From Larkinella punicea (GTDB lineage Bacteria; Bacteroidota; Bacteroidia; Cytophagales; Spirosomataceae), in NCBI RefSeq assembly GCF_003334855.1, contig NZ_QOWE01000024.1, positions 62,001 through 126,000 of the forward strand: 64,000 nt of DNA, in the 5' to 3' direction. How positions within the stretch are numbered: position 1 is the first letter of the stretch; each line of letters opens with the position of its first letter. This document shows positions 1-9,002 of this stretch, in pieces. A program made the translations under genes and the position numbers. The notes under the pieces were generated by a model, which was not told the DNA's origin, made no database searches, and saw only the letters and a program-made list of their open reading frames with translations.

Positions 1-167
1 GTTGCAGGGGCGAAATAATTGCCTATTTCCAGCATACCAATTATAAAGGAAGTATTTATGACTGCTTATCCGCTGATCAAACGCACCGCTTTATTGATAG
101 AGAAGACGAATACTTTAGTATTGATTACTGGAATATGAGTGAAGAAGAAAGGAGAAATCAAGTCTAA
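1..167 (+). CDS. C-terminal end of an unidentified protein (partial)
   Basis: An open frame enters from the left edge and ends with TAA at 165-167, giving about 54 residues. The tail is acidic and aromatic-rich and ends in a charged stretch (SEEERRNQV). I do not recognise a family from this fragment. It is convergent with the HNH endonuclease gene that ends at 202, and no methyltransferase motif is visible. Whether it belongs to the same defence locus cannot be decided without the sequence to the left. Confidence 0.5.
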   Translation, partial: CRGEIIAYFQHTNYKGSIYDCLSADQTHRFIDREDEYFSIDYWNMSEEERRNQV

Positions 168-201
168 AAAATGGTAATACTTTTATAAAAGTCTGTAAAT
201 A

Positions 202-972
202 CTAATGGTCAAATAGACCTAAGCGGTATTCAAGAAATTCTTTTTTCGGTTGGTAGGTCTTTGGCACTTGAATGGACTGATGCTCAAAACGCCCGAAAAA
301 CTGCTCATAAAACTCTTTAGATGATTGGGCTTGTAATCGCTTTGATAAAAGAACTTTAAAATCCGTATCAATACAAATCAGCCCCTTTTCATAAGCACGA
401 TCATATAAATTCGATAAACACAGTCCGTTTTCAGGATTAAGCCTTTCTTGCTCATTTGCAGCCCATGGAACAATATGTCCTGCTACTAGCAATTCAGAAA
501 TATTTATGCCTGAAATAGCGCAACGGTTTGAATAGGTTTTTAGAATCATTTGCCGAAAGACATTCTGATTTACCCGCGTTTTCACTGCTCTAATTTTAAC
601 CTCGCCTTTCAAATCTTTCAAGTCAAACACAATTTCCGGGTATTTCTCTTCTACGGTCTTATGCTGATAATTAGCTAAAATTCGTTCACTTTCAAAAGTT
701 AATTCTTCTTTATTATTTACAAACTCATTCCATATTGGTTCAACTTGTTTTTTACCATTTGCTAAACCAATTATTCCGCGTTGTTGATGGTATGGGTCAA
801 CGTGAGCGAAGTTATTAAGCCGCATTGCAACAGCATTATCCGTTCTATCAATAAGAGCTGCGAGTTCTTTTACTTCTGGTGTTCGTTTATCCAGTTTCCC
901 AAATGGTAATTTTAAGTAAAGATTAAAGACGACTATAAGTTGGTCGCGTGTCCAGAGATCATCTCTTGCCAT
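202..972 (-). CDS. HNH restriction-type endonuclease
   Basis: A 256-residue protein. The C-terminal half carries an HNH_2-like nuclease core: Cys151 in CAISG, His166 in AGHIVPW, Asn182 in NPENGLCL and the NLYDRAYEKGLI segment, where the last His of the classical motif is replaced around Tyr190/Asp191. This arrangement is typical of stand-alone type II or type IV-like HNH restriction enzymes (family knowledge). The N-terminal 100 residues look helical and probably recognise DNA (inference). The start MARDDLW lies 44 bp after the stop of the truncated vsr gene on the same strand, so the two were probably acquired together. No methyltransferase gene is in the window. Confidence 0.8.
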   Translation of the reverse strand: MARDDLWTRDQLIVVFNLYLKLPFGKLDKRTPEVKELAALIDRTDNAVAMRLNNFAHVDPYHQQRGIIGLANGKKQVEPIWNEFVNNKEELTFESERILANYQHKTVEEKYPEIVFDLKDLKGEVKIRAVKTRVNQNVFRQMILKTYSNRCAISGINISELLVAGHIVPWAANEQERLNPENGLCLSNLYDRAYEKGLICIDTDFKVLLSKRLQAQSSKEFYEQFFGRFEHQSIQVPKTYQPKKEFLEYRLGLFDH

Positions 973-1016
973 AATTATAATACAATACTTTACACAGTTA
1001 GTTAACGGCTATAGAT

Positions 1017-1229
1017 TTAAACATGAAAGAAACAGCCATGTACGAAGATAACGGTTTTGTACTTTGGTAGCACAACATCAGGTTTCCCCGGCAATTTTTT
1101 GTCATGAAGCCGGTAGCGAAAACCGTGCGCAAAAAGAAACTTCCGGACCAGCAGTTCGGGTTTGGTGTTTTTGCTGCGGATTTGGCTCATGTTGAAGCTC
1201 CGCTGCTGGGGGGTATGTACATCAGCCAT
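1017..1229 (-). pseudogene. vsr: Truncated very-short-patch repair endonuclease
   Basis: Seventy residues match the N-terminal half of Vsr, which nicks T:G mismatches left by deamination of cytosine methylated by Dcm-type enzymes. The typical N-terminus MADVHTPQQRS, the RSKNTKPE segment, the LPGKPDVVLPKYKT strand with the catalytic Asp, and FVHGCFFHV are all present. The frame then stops. A full Vsr is about 140-150 residues and continues with further His/Asp residues and a conserved Trp-Glu segment. I chose the internal Met at 1229 because it matches the family start; the upstream 15 codons are not Vsr-like. The catalytic domain is incomplete, so I call it a remnant. Confidence 0.8.
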
Positions 1230-1344
1230 ATTACCCGCTCCTTTCGCCGGTGTTTCGGACGGATGGAGCGTCAATGCATCAACCTCCCGGACGTGTTTTT
1301 TGTTAAGCCTCCCAAACCCGGTTGCTGGTCAGGATTTGAAATGG

Positions 1345-1377
1345 TTGCAGGTCAGGATTTCAAATCTTGACCTGCAA
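1345..1377. repeat. 33-bp palindrome (GATTTCAAATC family)
   Basis: The arms TTGCAGGTCA and TGACCTGCAA enclose a GATTTCAAATC core with one mismatch. A partial copy (GGTCAGGATTTGAAAT) lies just upstream at about 1327-1342. It resembles the palindromes at 26801-26915, so it belongs to a dispersed intergenic family. It sits between vsr and the large secreted-protein gene. Confidence 0.75.
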
Positions 1378-1478
1378 TAAAAACCGATCGCTATTTCCTC
1401 AACAGCGGTTTCGCCACCGAGAACCCTCGAAAGAACGGTCAGCCCTTTCGATGCCGGGGTTCGGGCGTCGGTGCTTCG

Positions 1479-4298
1479 TTAGTTTCTCAATACTTTCAAC
1501 GTCACAGAGCGCGAACCGCTGCTTGCCCGCAGGAAGAGTATACCGGAAGCATTTTTGCCGACTGGCACGGCCTGCCGCTCGACGACTCCCGCTTTTTCAA
1601 TCAACCGTTCCGTCACCAGCCGACCGGTCACGTCGGTCAACGCCAGCCGCACCGGCTCTCCTTCCGCCCCCCGAATTTCTACCTCTACGGCATCGCGGCT
1701 CAATGGGTTGCCCAAAACCGTGACCTGGAACTCCCGGTTGCTTTCGGCCGACAACCGGCTTGCCGACAGACACGTTAACGGCTTGCCCGAATCTTTCAAC
1801 ACATACGTGCTGCCCGATACCCGCGCACTGATCAACCGGGTCGTATTGTCTTTCAACCCGGCTGGTACTTCAAAACTGTAGGCATGAGCGCCGTTGCCCT
1901 TGCCCGCATTCAGCAAATCCACCCGGTAAATATTGGCAACCACACTCCCATACACTTCCAGGGTGTTGGTGTTATAAAACTCCACCGTTACCGGCGTGTT
2001 GGGTTTGTTGCGGTCCCAGACCCAGCCCCGGATCGTTCCGCATTCGACCTTGTCCAGATACCCTTCGAAACTGCCCGTCACCGGCGTGGTGGCGGCCGGA
2101 TTGACCGTCAGGTTGAAACTCACCGAGTTGGTGGCTCCTTTATCATCGGTGGCCGAGTAGGTCAACACAAACAAACCGCTCTGCGTGGGTGTCCCGCTGA
2201 TTTGCCGGGTGAAAGGGGTGAAGCTCAGACCCGTTGGTAAACTCACCAGTCCGTAGCTCAGTGTGCTGTTTTCGGGATCAGTAAAAGCCGGGAGCGTGGT
2301 GGTGAAAGCCACATTTTGCTGCGCTACCAGGGGCGAAACCGTCGGTGGCACCGGTTGTTTGTTCGGTGGGGAAGACGCCCCTTCCTCACAAACCAGGGCT
2401 TTGGGAGAATCTTTCAAAATAAAACTGCTGCCCGCAACCCGCGCCGAGAGATAATGCACCTGGCCGTCTTTAAGTCCGGCCGGGATGCTCCAGCGGAAGG
2501 CGTGAATGCCGTTGCCTTTGCCGGCATCTTTCAGATCCTGCCGAAACTCGTTGGCCGGGATGGTGACAACGACGTTGGGGCCGTCGAGGATATCGACGGA
2601 CTGAATCGTGTTGGGTTTGTTACGGTCCCAGGCCCAACCCCGGAAGGTGTTGCAATCGGCCCCGTAAATGTACCCGTCGAAGCTGCCTGCCACCAGGGGC
2701 GGGCTGACGGTGATCGTAGCCGAACCGGGTGCGGTAGGGCAAAGTCCACCCGTACAAGTCGCCGAATAAACCAGCGTACCGGTGGCCGACGTGGGCACCG
2801 GGATGCTTACGCCTGTCCCGGAAGAACCGCCCGGACCTGTCCAGGCGACAGTGCCGCCCTTACAGCCCGAAACGGTCAGCAAAACGGAGGGTGTATTTTG
2901 GAAAAGCGGCTGGTTGACAACATTTGAAGTAAGGGTCAGGGAAGACGGCACGACCTCGCACGCCTTCAGTTTGACGACCCAATAATCAGAATCGCCCCGG
3001 CTATTGTCGGACTTATCCCCACCGGCATTCGAGTCAGATCGTCCCGCCAGCAAAAAACCGCCGTCGAGGGTCGTGGTCATCGCTGACAGATAATCTGCTC
3101 CCGTTCCTCCAACCGTCTTATCCCACAGGATGTTGCCTTCCTCATCGAGTTTGATCACCCAGTAATCCACATCCCCTTTGTTTTCTTCGGACTTGTCGCC
3201 ATTATGTCCGGAGTAGGAATAGCCCCCCACCAGAAAACCGTTATCCGCCGTGAGCAACGCACTGAACAAACCATCGTACCCATCTCCTCCGAGGGTTTTA
3301 TCCCATTCAACCGCCCGGTCAGCATTCAGTTTGACCACCCAGTAATCCTGATCACCCCGGCTATCTTCGGTTTTATCGCCACTCGTGTTTGAACCGGAAG
3401 CCCCGGCCAGGAGAAACCCTCCGTCGGGGGTTGCCAGCACCGCACTCAGGTAGTCGGTCTCACTGCCTCCAATGGCTTTATCCCACAGGGTGTTGCCTTC
3501 CTCATCGAGCTTGATCACCCAGTAATCGCCCCCGCCTTTGTTCCCTTCGGTTTTATCACCATCGTCCCCGGAAAGCGAATAACCGGCCACCAGAAAGCCG
3601 TCATCGGACGTGGTGGCCAAAGCCGTTAAATAGTCGATCTCTCCACCTCCGAGGGTTTTATCCCAGAGCATGTTGCCCTCGTCGTCAATCCGAACCACCC
3701 AGTAATCCCGATTTCCCCGGCTGTCTTCCGTTTTATCGCCACTCTGCCCGGAGGTCGAAGAACCGCCCAGCAGAAAACCGTCATCGGTGGTCAGGACAGC
3801 GGCAGTCAGATCATCGTAGCCATCTCCCCCGTAGGTTTTATCCCAGAGTTTATTCCCCCCGGCGTCAATCCGAACCACCCAGTAATCCAGATCACCCCGG
3901 CTGTCCTCCGTTTTATCGTCACTCGGTCCGGAGCGCGAAGAACCGCAAAGCAGAAAACCGCCATCGGTTGTCGGGACGATCGCATTGAGGTCATCCCATT
4001 CGCTTCCCCCGAAGGTTTTATCCCAGAGCTTATTGCCCTGGGCATCCATCCGAATCACCCAGTAATCCAGACCGCCCCGGCTATTCTCCGATTTGTCGCC
4101 ACTGGCATTGGAAGAAGAACTACCACCCAATAGAAACCCTCCGTCGGCTGTTTGGACTACCTCGGGGGTCCCATCAGAACTGCTCCCGCCGAAGGTTTTA
4201 TCCCAGCGTAGGGGAGGCTGGGCCTGCACAGCGGCAACGGCAGCTACGGCAACCAGTTGACAAATGAATACGGCGCGAATCAGATACCTGCGGGTCAT
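1479..4298 (-). CDS. Large secreted protein: seven-unit propeller-like repeats, Ig-like domain, T9SS-type C-terminus
   Basis: About 939 residues from the start MTRRYLIRAVF, which gives a good signal peptide ending near VQAQ; an upstream Met at 4322 is also possible. Domain order: signal peptide; seven 60-residue units each containing WDKxxGG, DGGFLxGG, GDK and DYWVV motifs; a short Ig-like segment; a roughly 100-residue module with GWAWDRNKPNT and AGKGNG motifs; a putative Ig domain (He_PIG type, SGTPTQSG); a second GWVWDRNKPNT module; and a C-terminal domain ending SRSVTLKVLRN that resembles T9SS type A sorting signals. It is probably exported and surface-attached. Seven units suggest a seven-bladed propeller (inference). 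The ligand is unknown. Confidence 0.85.
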   Translation of the reverse strand: MTRRYLIRAVFICQLVAVAAVAAVQAQPPLRWDKTFGGSSSDGTPEVVQTADGGFLLGGSSSSNASGDKSENSRGGLDYWVIRMDAQGNKLWDKTFGGSEWDDLNAIVPTTDGGFLLCGSSRSGPSDDKTEDSRGDLDYWVVRIDAGGNKLWDKTYGGDGYDDLTAAVLTTDDGFLLGGSSTSGQSGDKTEDSRGNRDYWVVRIDDEGNMLWDKTLGGGEIDYLTALATTSDDGFLVAGYSLSGDDGDKTEGNKGGGDYWVIKLDEEGNTLWDKAIGGSETDYLSAVLATPDGGFLLAGASGSNTSGDKTEDSRGDQDYWVVKLNADRAVEWDKTLGGDGYDGLFSALLTADNGFLVGGYSYSGHNGDKSEENKGDVDYWVIKLDEEGNILWDKTVGGTGADYLSAMTTTLDGGFLLAGRSDSNAGGDKSDNSRGDSDYWVVKLKACEVVPSSLTLTSNVVNQPLFQNTPSVLLTVSGCKGGTVAWTGPGGSSGTGVSIPVPTSATGTLVYSATCTGGLCPTAPGSATITVSPPLVAGSFDGYIYGADCNTFRGWAWDRNKPNTIQSVDILDGPNVVVTIPANEFRQDLKDAGKGNGIHAFRWSIPAGLKDGQVHYLSARVAGSSFILKDSPKALVCEEGASSPPNKQPVPPTVSPLVAQQNVAFTTTLPAFTDPENSTLSYGLVSLPTGLSFTPFTRQISGTPTQSGLFVLTYSATDDKGATNSVSFNLTVNPAATTPVTGSFEGYLDKVECGTIRGWVWDRNKPNTPVTVEFYNTNTLEVYGSVVANIYRVDLLNAGKGNGAHAYSFEVPAGLKDNTTRLISARVSGSTYVLKDSGKPLTCLSASRLSAESNREFQVTVLGNPLSRDAVEVEIRGAEGEPVRLALTDVTGRLVTERLIEKAGVVERQAVPVGKNASGILFLRASSGSRSVTLKVLRN
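2960..4210 (-). repeat. Seven in-gene repeats with exact 180-bp period
   Basis: The string GGTTTTATCCCA (plus-strand view) recurs at the same phase every 180 bp, from about 4195 down to about 3115, with no insertions or deletions in six intervals. A second phase marker, ACCACCCAGTAATC, shows the same spacing. The units differ at many bases, so the expansion is not recent, but the length is strictly kept. They encode the seven WDKT units of the secreted protein. Confidence 0.9.
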
Positions 4299-4772
4299 CG
4301 AAACGTGTACATGAATACTCATCGGGAGGAAGGAGTTAGGTGGACAGTAGATCAGTAAATGAACAATCAAAATCGTAGTAATCCGACTCGTGTCATTTCC
4401 GTAGGGCACAAACAATCTCCGCCCTGCCGAATGGCAGGAACCAACTACGGATTTGAATCAACACACGTTTCGTCGATAAATGAAACGGACTGAAGCACAA
4501 AGGCCGACAAACCTGTTTCATGACAGGTTTTGCTCACTTTGCTTTCGGACCTGACCGGGAGGGTTAATAAAATCAGCTAACGCTGCCCACATACGATTGA
4601 AAGAATGCGGGCGATTACGTAGCCTGATTTAGCACTGATTTGACAGTAAATGTAGAATTTTTTTTAATCAGAAACCGACTTGGTAACAAAAAAGTAAGTA
4701 CCTGAAAACCGTCCGTCTTCACACGCGTTATCTTTCGGTTTAAGAAACCACGGTATTTTTTGAATAGCCAGG
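4299..4772. other. Intergenic region upstream of the repeat-protein gene
   Basis: No convincing coding frame. It holds a small hairpin at 4509-4530 (AAACCTGT / ACAGGTTT, 6-nt loop) and an AT-rich tract at 4640-4700. The promoter of the minus-strand repeat-protein gene must lie here, but I see no perfect TAnnTTTG box on that strand. Confidence 0.5.
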
Positions 4773-6143
4773 CTATTTCAACAAAAACAACTGCAAAAAC
4801 CGCCCTTTCTCCGTCGTCACGTAGCGGTTATACGCAATCTGATCCCCTTTATTCGACCAGACGATGCCGTTCCAGGGTTTGGCGTCGTCCGACGAGCGGG
4901 GCGTCAATCGCCTGAAGTCGCCGTTTTGCAGATCCGTGACGAACACGCTATTGTCGGCGGCATAGGCCAGCCAACGACCGTCGGGGCTGAAATTGAAGGT
5001 GGTTTGGACCGGGAACGGCTGGCGGGTTAGTTGCCGGATCGTACCGCCGTTGGGCGACACCCCAAAAATCTGAATCGTTCCGCTGGGGTCTTTCGCCAGA
5101 AAACCGATCACCGAACCGTCGGGCGGGGTCCGGAGCCAGTGGCGGGGGCCTTCCGCGCCGTGTTCCGTGAACGTGATCCGGCGCTGCTGAACGCCTTTCG
5201 GCGGATTCGGTCGGGTGGTTTCAGTGCCTTCCAACGGCTGACCGTCAGCGGCCTGCGTCAGGTCGCCGGGGAGGTCGGCCACAAAAATTTCCGTAACGGT
5301 TTTCCCTTCCTTGTTGCGCACATTGCCCTGAAACGCAATCGCCCGTTTCTGCCGGGTTCCGTCCGGTTTCAGATAGCCGTTGCTGCCAATCCAGCCTTCG
5401 TCAAACGCCTTGTCGATCTCGTCGCTGCCCGGTTTGGGGTTTTCAGTGGCCTTCGTTACCACCACCGAAAACAGCTCACCCGGATTGTTTTCCAGCGAAC
5501 CGTCGTCGGCCACGCTCACTTTTCCGAACGGAGCCATCACGCCCACGACGCGCAAATCCTTCACCGCCGGATTGGTTTTGCTCAGCACATTCATGGGGTG
5601 ATCGTTGTAGGTAAAGCTGATCCACTGACCATCTGCGCTCCAGTAGTGTGCGTGTGTACCGCCCCGCAAGGCCCCCGGCGTAAAGGGCGGTTTGACGTTG
5701 CGGGCGTCCAGAAAAATCGGTTTGCCGGGCTGGTCGATGTCGATGGCCACGCCCGTCCGGCGGTCGAAATCATACGGTTTCTGCTGGTTGGCATTCCGGA
5801 CGCCGTGGATAAACAGCACCCGGTTTTGGGTGGGCGAAAAGGTGGCGGCCCCCACGCCGGGACCAAATTCGGTTTGATTTGTTGTCTGGTAAAGCAGCCG
5901 GATTTCGCCGGTTTTGACGTTCACCATTTCGATGGCTGCCGTGCCGCCAATGCCGCCGTCCTGGTTCCGGGTGTCATACACCAGCCACTCGTCGGTGGGT
6001 GAAAAAGCCTGGTTGTTGTGAATCGTGTGTCCTTTGGTGTCGAAGGTGAGTTGGTGTTCCGTAAAAGTCATGGTGGTGTGAGGTTTGGGAGCGCAGGCCT
6101 GCAAGCTTGCGCCAAATAGAAGCCAGCCGATTCGGGAATGCAT
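4773..6143 (-). CDS. DUF3748 (YidR-like) beta-propeller lipoprotein
   Basis: A 456-residue protein with a lipobox (ASLQAC, Cys17), so it is probably anchored in an outer membrane or periplasmic leaflet. WD40/TolB-like blades follow, with recurring FSPTDEWL, WSADGQWISF, FSPDGRWLAY and WSNKGDQIAY segments. The start TEHQLTFDTKGH and the overall order match the DUF3748 family, which includes E. coli YidR. In E. coli yidR neighbours a sulfatase and an SSS symporter (yidJ, yidK); here an AraC regulator and an SSS symporter follow, which supports a shared role in using a sugar-derived substrate. The biochemical role is unknown. Confidence 0.8.
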   Translation of the reverse strand: MHSRIGWLLFGASLQACAPKPHTTMTFTEHQLTFDTKGHTIHNNQAFSPTDEWLVYDTRNQDGGIGGTAAIEMVNVKTGEIRLLYQTTNQTEFGPGVGAATFSPTQNRVLFIHGVRNANQQKPYDFDRRTGVAIDIDQPGKPIFLDARNVKPPFTPGALRGGTHAHYWSADGQWISFTYNDHPMNVLSKTNPAVKDLRVVGVMAPFGKVSVADDGSLENNPGELFSVVVTKATENPKPGSDEIDKAFDEGWIGSNGYLKPDGTRQKRAIAFQGNVRNKEGKTVTEIFVADLPGDLTQAADGQPLEGTETTRPNPPKGVQQRRITFTEHGAEGPRHWLRTPPDGSVIGFLAKDPSGTIQIFGVSPNGGTIRQLTRQPFPVQTTFNFSPDGRWLAYAADNSVFVTDLQNGDFRRLTPRSSDDAKPWNGIVWSNKGDQIAYNRYVTTEKGRFLQLFLLK

Positions 6144-6194
6144 GGATTTGGTTTATGGGCGATTGACGATTGACCATGGTCCATCGTCAATCGT

Positions 6195-7061
6195 CTATTG
6201 TAAATAATTTCGTTTGTATTCGAGGGGCGTGATGCCTTTGACGCGCTTGAAATGCCGGTAAAAATTCGACAGGTTGTTAAAACCGCTTTCAAAACAGATG
6301 GCCTCCGCACTCAGTTTGTTTTCGATCAGCGCCCGACACGCGTGACTGACCCGAATCTCGGTCAGAAATTCGTGGTAAGTCTTGTGCGTCATCAGTTTAA
6401 AATACCGGCAGAACGACGTCACACTCAGGCTGGCCACCGACGCGATTTCGTCAAGACCGATGTCTTTGGCGTAATTCGACAAGGTGTAACTGTAGACCTT
6501 GTTGAGCCGAACGGTTTCCAGTTCGTTCGACTGGTAGAACGCCCGTTCCGACGTAATGGTCTCCAGATCAGCGGAGTGTGATAGCTCGTCCAGAATCGAC
6601 AGCAGCACGATCAGCCGTTGCAGGGGCTGGGCTTCCACCGCGCTGTGCAGCAAAGCCGCCACTTTTTCGCTGGTTCCGCCCTTGATCAGCAAGCCCCGCA
6701 GCGCCTTTTCATAGAGCCGCCGGATGGGCTGGGTTTCGGTCAGATTCAGAAAATCGCGACCCAGGCAATCGGGCCGGAACTGCATCACGATCGCTTCGAC
6801 CGGCAGATGGGGGTCTTCCCGAAAATACGCTTCGTTACACCGCCAGGTATGCGGCAGGTTTTCGCCCACCAGCAGCATTTCACCCGCCGAAAAATTGCTG
6901 ACATTGTCCCCAATAAACCGGACGCCCTCGCCCCGAATCACGTAGTGCAATTCCAGTTCGGGATGGTAGTGCCAGATGTTCCCGAAACTGGCTTTGACTT
7001 CGTGCCGGATGCTGAACGAATCCTGGGCATTCAGGGGTACTTTGTGAAATTGCGGTTTCAT
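6195..7061 (-). CDS. AraC-family transcriptional regulator with cupin sensor domain
   Basis: A 288-residue protein. Residues 1-100 form a cupin-like effector domain (WHYHPELELHYVIRGEG, then GEMLLVGENLPHTW). Residues 185-288 hold two helix-turn-helix motifs with the AraC signature near the end (CFESGFNNLSNFYRHFKR, TPLEYK). It is divergent from the symporter gene and upstream of the DUF3748 gene on the same strand, so it probably controls this catabolic locus in response to its substrate (inference). The shared 285-bp upstream region would hold its operators. Confidence 0.9.
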   Translation of the reverse strand: MKPQFHKVPLNAQDSFSIRHEVKASFGNIWHYHPELELHYVIRGEGVRFIGDNVSNFSAGEMLLVGENLPHTWRCNEAYFREDPHLPVEAIVMQFRPDCLGRDFLNLTETQPIRRLYEKALRGLLIKGGTSEKVAALLHSAVEAQPLQRLIVLLSILDELSHSADLETITSERAFYQSNELETVRLNKVYSYTLSNYAKDIGLDEIASVASLSVTSFCRYFKLMTHKTYHEFLTEIRVSHACRALIENKLSAEAICFESGFNNLSNFYRHFKRVKGITPLEYKRNYLQ

Positions 7062-7258
7062 TCAGGAATTACTCGAATATGATAAATTCGTACATTAATT
7101 GGAAAAATCCCCATACCGGTATTACCACTTTATCGCGTACATTTGCCAGTAAAATTAAATAAAATACCAGCGCAGTCATAAAAGTGCCTCCGCAAGCTAA
7201 TCAAGAAGCACTTATTTTCGGTAAAGAATAAAAAATAATTCTTATAATTTATCTAATG

Positions 7259-7332
7259 CCCCCAACCCCCTAAAGGGGGCTTTGGACATCCAGTAAAGAC
7301 CCTTTAGGGGCGGCTGTCGCACGGTTGGGGGT
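7259..7332. repeat. Nested palindrome, CCCCTAAAGGGG family
   Basis: Outer arms CCCCCAACC and GGTTGGGGG enclose two inner hairpin elements, CCCCCTAAAGGGGG and CCCTTTAGGGG. The same family occurs at 22406-22486, and a relative at 9003-9044. It lies in the divergent araC/symporter region, 15 bp before the symporter start, so it may shape the symporter leader transcript. The rest of this gap (7062-7258) holds a TACATTTG box at 7138-7145 without a clear -33 element, and a perfect 10-bp palindrome ATACCGGTAT at about 7113-7122. Confidence 0.8.
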
Positions 7333-7346
7333 ACGCTCGAAATCTT

Positions 7347-8945
7347 ATGAAAACTCTTCCCGTTGTCGATTTGCTGGTCATTGTAGCGTATCTGGTCGGG
7401 ATGATTGCCGTTGGGGTCTATTTTTCCCGCAACAACAAGAGTGCCGATCAGTTTACGAAAGCTTCGGGCAAGATTCCGGGCTGGGCCATTGGCATGTCAA
7501 TTTACGCGACCTTTCTCAGCAGCAATACCTTTCTGGGCGTACCGGGAAAAGCCTTCGGCAGCAACTGGAATTCGTTCGTTTTTAGTCTGGCCATGCCGCT
7601 GTCGGCCTGGGTTGCCGCCCGGTATTTTGTTCCGTTCTACCGCAATACCGGCGAAGTGTCGGCCTACACCCATTTGGAACACCGGTTTGGGGCCTGGGCG
7701 CGAACCTACGCCGTTGTGTGTTTTCTGTTGACCCAACTCGCCCGCATGGGCTCCATTTTCTTCGGCATCGCTCTGAGTTTGCAGGCTTTGACGGGTTATC
7801 CGATGGCAACGATCATGATCGTGGTCGGCATCTGCATCATTCTTTACACGGTGATGGGCGGCATGGAAGCGGTGATCTGGACGGAAGTGGTACAGGGCGT
7901 CATCAAAACCGCCGGAGCGCTCATCATTCTGTATCTGGTCGTCGACGGCATGCCGGGCGGGGTCGACAAGATTATTGAAATCGGGAAGGTCGATGACAAA
8001 TTCAGTCTGGGTAGTTTTGCGCCAAACTTCTCACAGTCAACATTCTGGGTGATTTTTCTGTACGGTTTTTTCATGAACCTGAACAACTTCGGGATGGATC
8101 AGAACTATGTCCAGCGGTATCACACCACCACCTCGATTAAGGAAGCCGCGCGCTCCATCTGGTTGTGCGTTTACCTGTATGTGCCGGTTTCGCTGATGTT
8201 TTTCGTGCTCGGCTCGTGTCTGTACGCCTACTACCAAACCAATCCGGAACTGCTCGACGCCATCCGGATGCAGGTTGCCGGCGAACGCTTGCCCAATGGC
8301 AGCCCCGAAGCCATCCGGCAACTGGCGGCCACCCTGAGTCCGGCGGAATATGGCGATAAAGTGATGCCGCATTTCATGGTGAACAAGGTGCCGGCGGGGC
8401 TGGTCGGCCTGATCGTCGCGGCCATTTTGTCGGCAGCCATGAGCACCATCAGTTCGAGCATGAACGCGTCGGCCACGGTTTTTTCGGTCGATATTTACCA
8501 GCGGTATTTGAACCCGAAGATGACGGACGGACAATCGCTGCGGTTGTTATACATTGCCACTACGGTTTTCGGGGTTCTGGGCATGGTGGCTGGCATTGCC
8601 ATGATTGGTGTCAAAAGCGTGCTGGATATCTGGTGGCAACTGTCCGGTATTTTTGCCGGTGGCATGCTGGGTCTGTTTTTACTGGGCATGATTTCCCGGC
8701 AAACCCAGAATGCTGAAGCCCTGACGGCTACCCTGGTCGGCGTGCTGGTGATTGTCTGGATGACGTTTTCGCCCCAGATTCCCGATGAATACGCAGCTCT
8801 CCGCAGCACTTTCCACCTGAATATGGTCATGGTGGTTGGAACGCTGACGATCTTTCTGGTCGGCTTGCTGCTCACCCGAATCCGGGGCAAAAAACTCGAA
8901 CCTGTTCCTGAATTGAAGCCCAACAATAGCGTCATTAAACAGTAG
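7347..8945 (+). CDS. Sodium:solute symporter (SSS family)
   Basis: A 532-residue integral membrane protein with about 13 hydrophobic segments. It has the SSS N-terminal pattern (DLLVIVAYLVGMIAVGVYFS), the FTKASGKIPGWAIGMSIYAT region and the ISSSMNASATVFSVDIYQR sodium-site helix typical of the family. It imports a solute with Na+. Substrate cannot be read from sequence; relatives carry sugars, sialic acids or organic acids. A downstream aldolase/lyase gene and the divergent AraC regulator point to a sugar acid or amino sugar. The start MKTLPVVDLL is 15 bp after the palindrome. Confidence 0.92.
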   Translation: MKTLPVVDLLVIVAYLVGMIAVGVYFSRNNKSADQFTKASGKIPGWAIGMSIYATFLSSNTFLGVPGKAFGSNWNSFVFSLAMPLSAWVAARYFVPFYRNTGEVSAYTHLEHRFGAWARTYAVVCFLLTQLARMGSIFFGIALSLQALTGYPMATIMIVVGICIILYTVMGGMEAVIWTEVVQGVIKTAGALIILYLVVDGMPGGVDKIIEIGKVDDKFSLGSFAPNFSQSTFWVIFLYGFFMNLNNFGMDQNYVQRYHTTTSIKEAARSIWLCVYLYVPVSLMFFVLGSCLYAYYQTNPELLDAIRMQVAGERLPNGSPEAIRQLAATLSPAEYGDKVMPHFMVNKVPAGLVGLIVAAILSAAMSTISSSMNASATVFSVDIYQRYLNPKMTDGQSLRLLYIATTVFGVLGMVAGIAMIGVKSVLDIWWQLSGIFAGGMLGLFLLGMISRQTQNAEALTATLVGVLVIVWMTFSPQIPDEYAALRSTFHLNMVMVVGTLTIFLVGLLLTRIRGKKLEPVPELKPNNSVIKQ

Positions 8946-9002
8946 CGTCTACCCCTTGACTAACCCAATTAAAAAGTCTGTTTCTAAACCCTAACCCTTA
9001 GT

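Noticed and set aside
1104-1723. Plus-strand frames over the vsr region
   Set aside because: They are antisense to vsr and to the end of the repeat protein and have no recognisable content.
5031-6002. 323-residue plus-strand frame
   Set aside because: It lies antisense to the DUF3748 gene, has the low-complexity Arg/Pro/Val look of shadow frames and no family features.
7138-7145. TACATTTG as symporter promoter
   Set aside because: A -7 match without a -33 partner and about 200 bp from the start, with a strong palindrome between; not listed as a feature.
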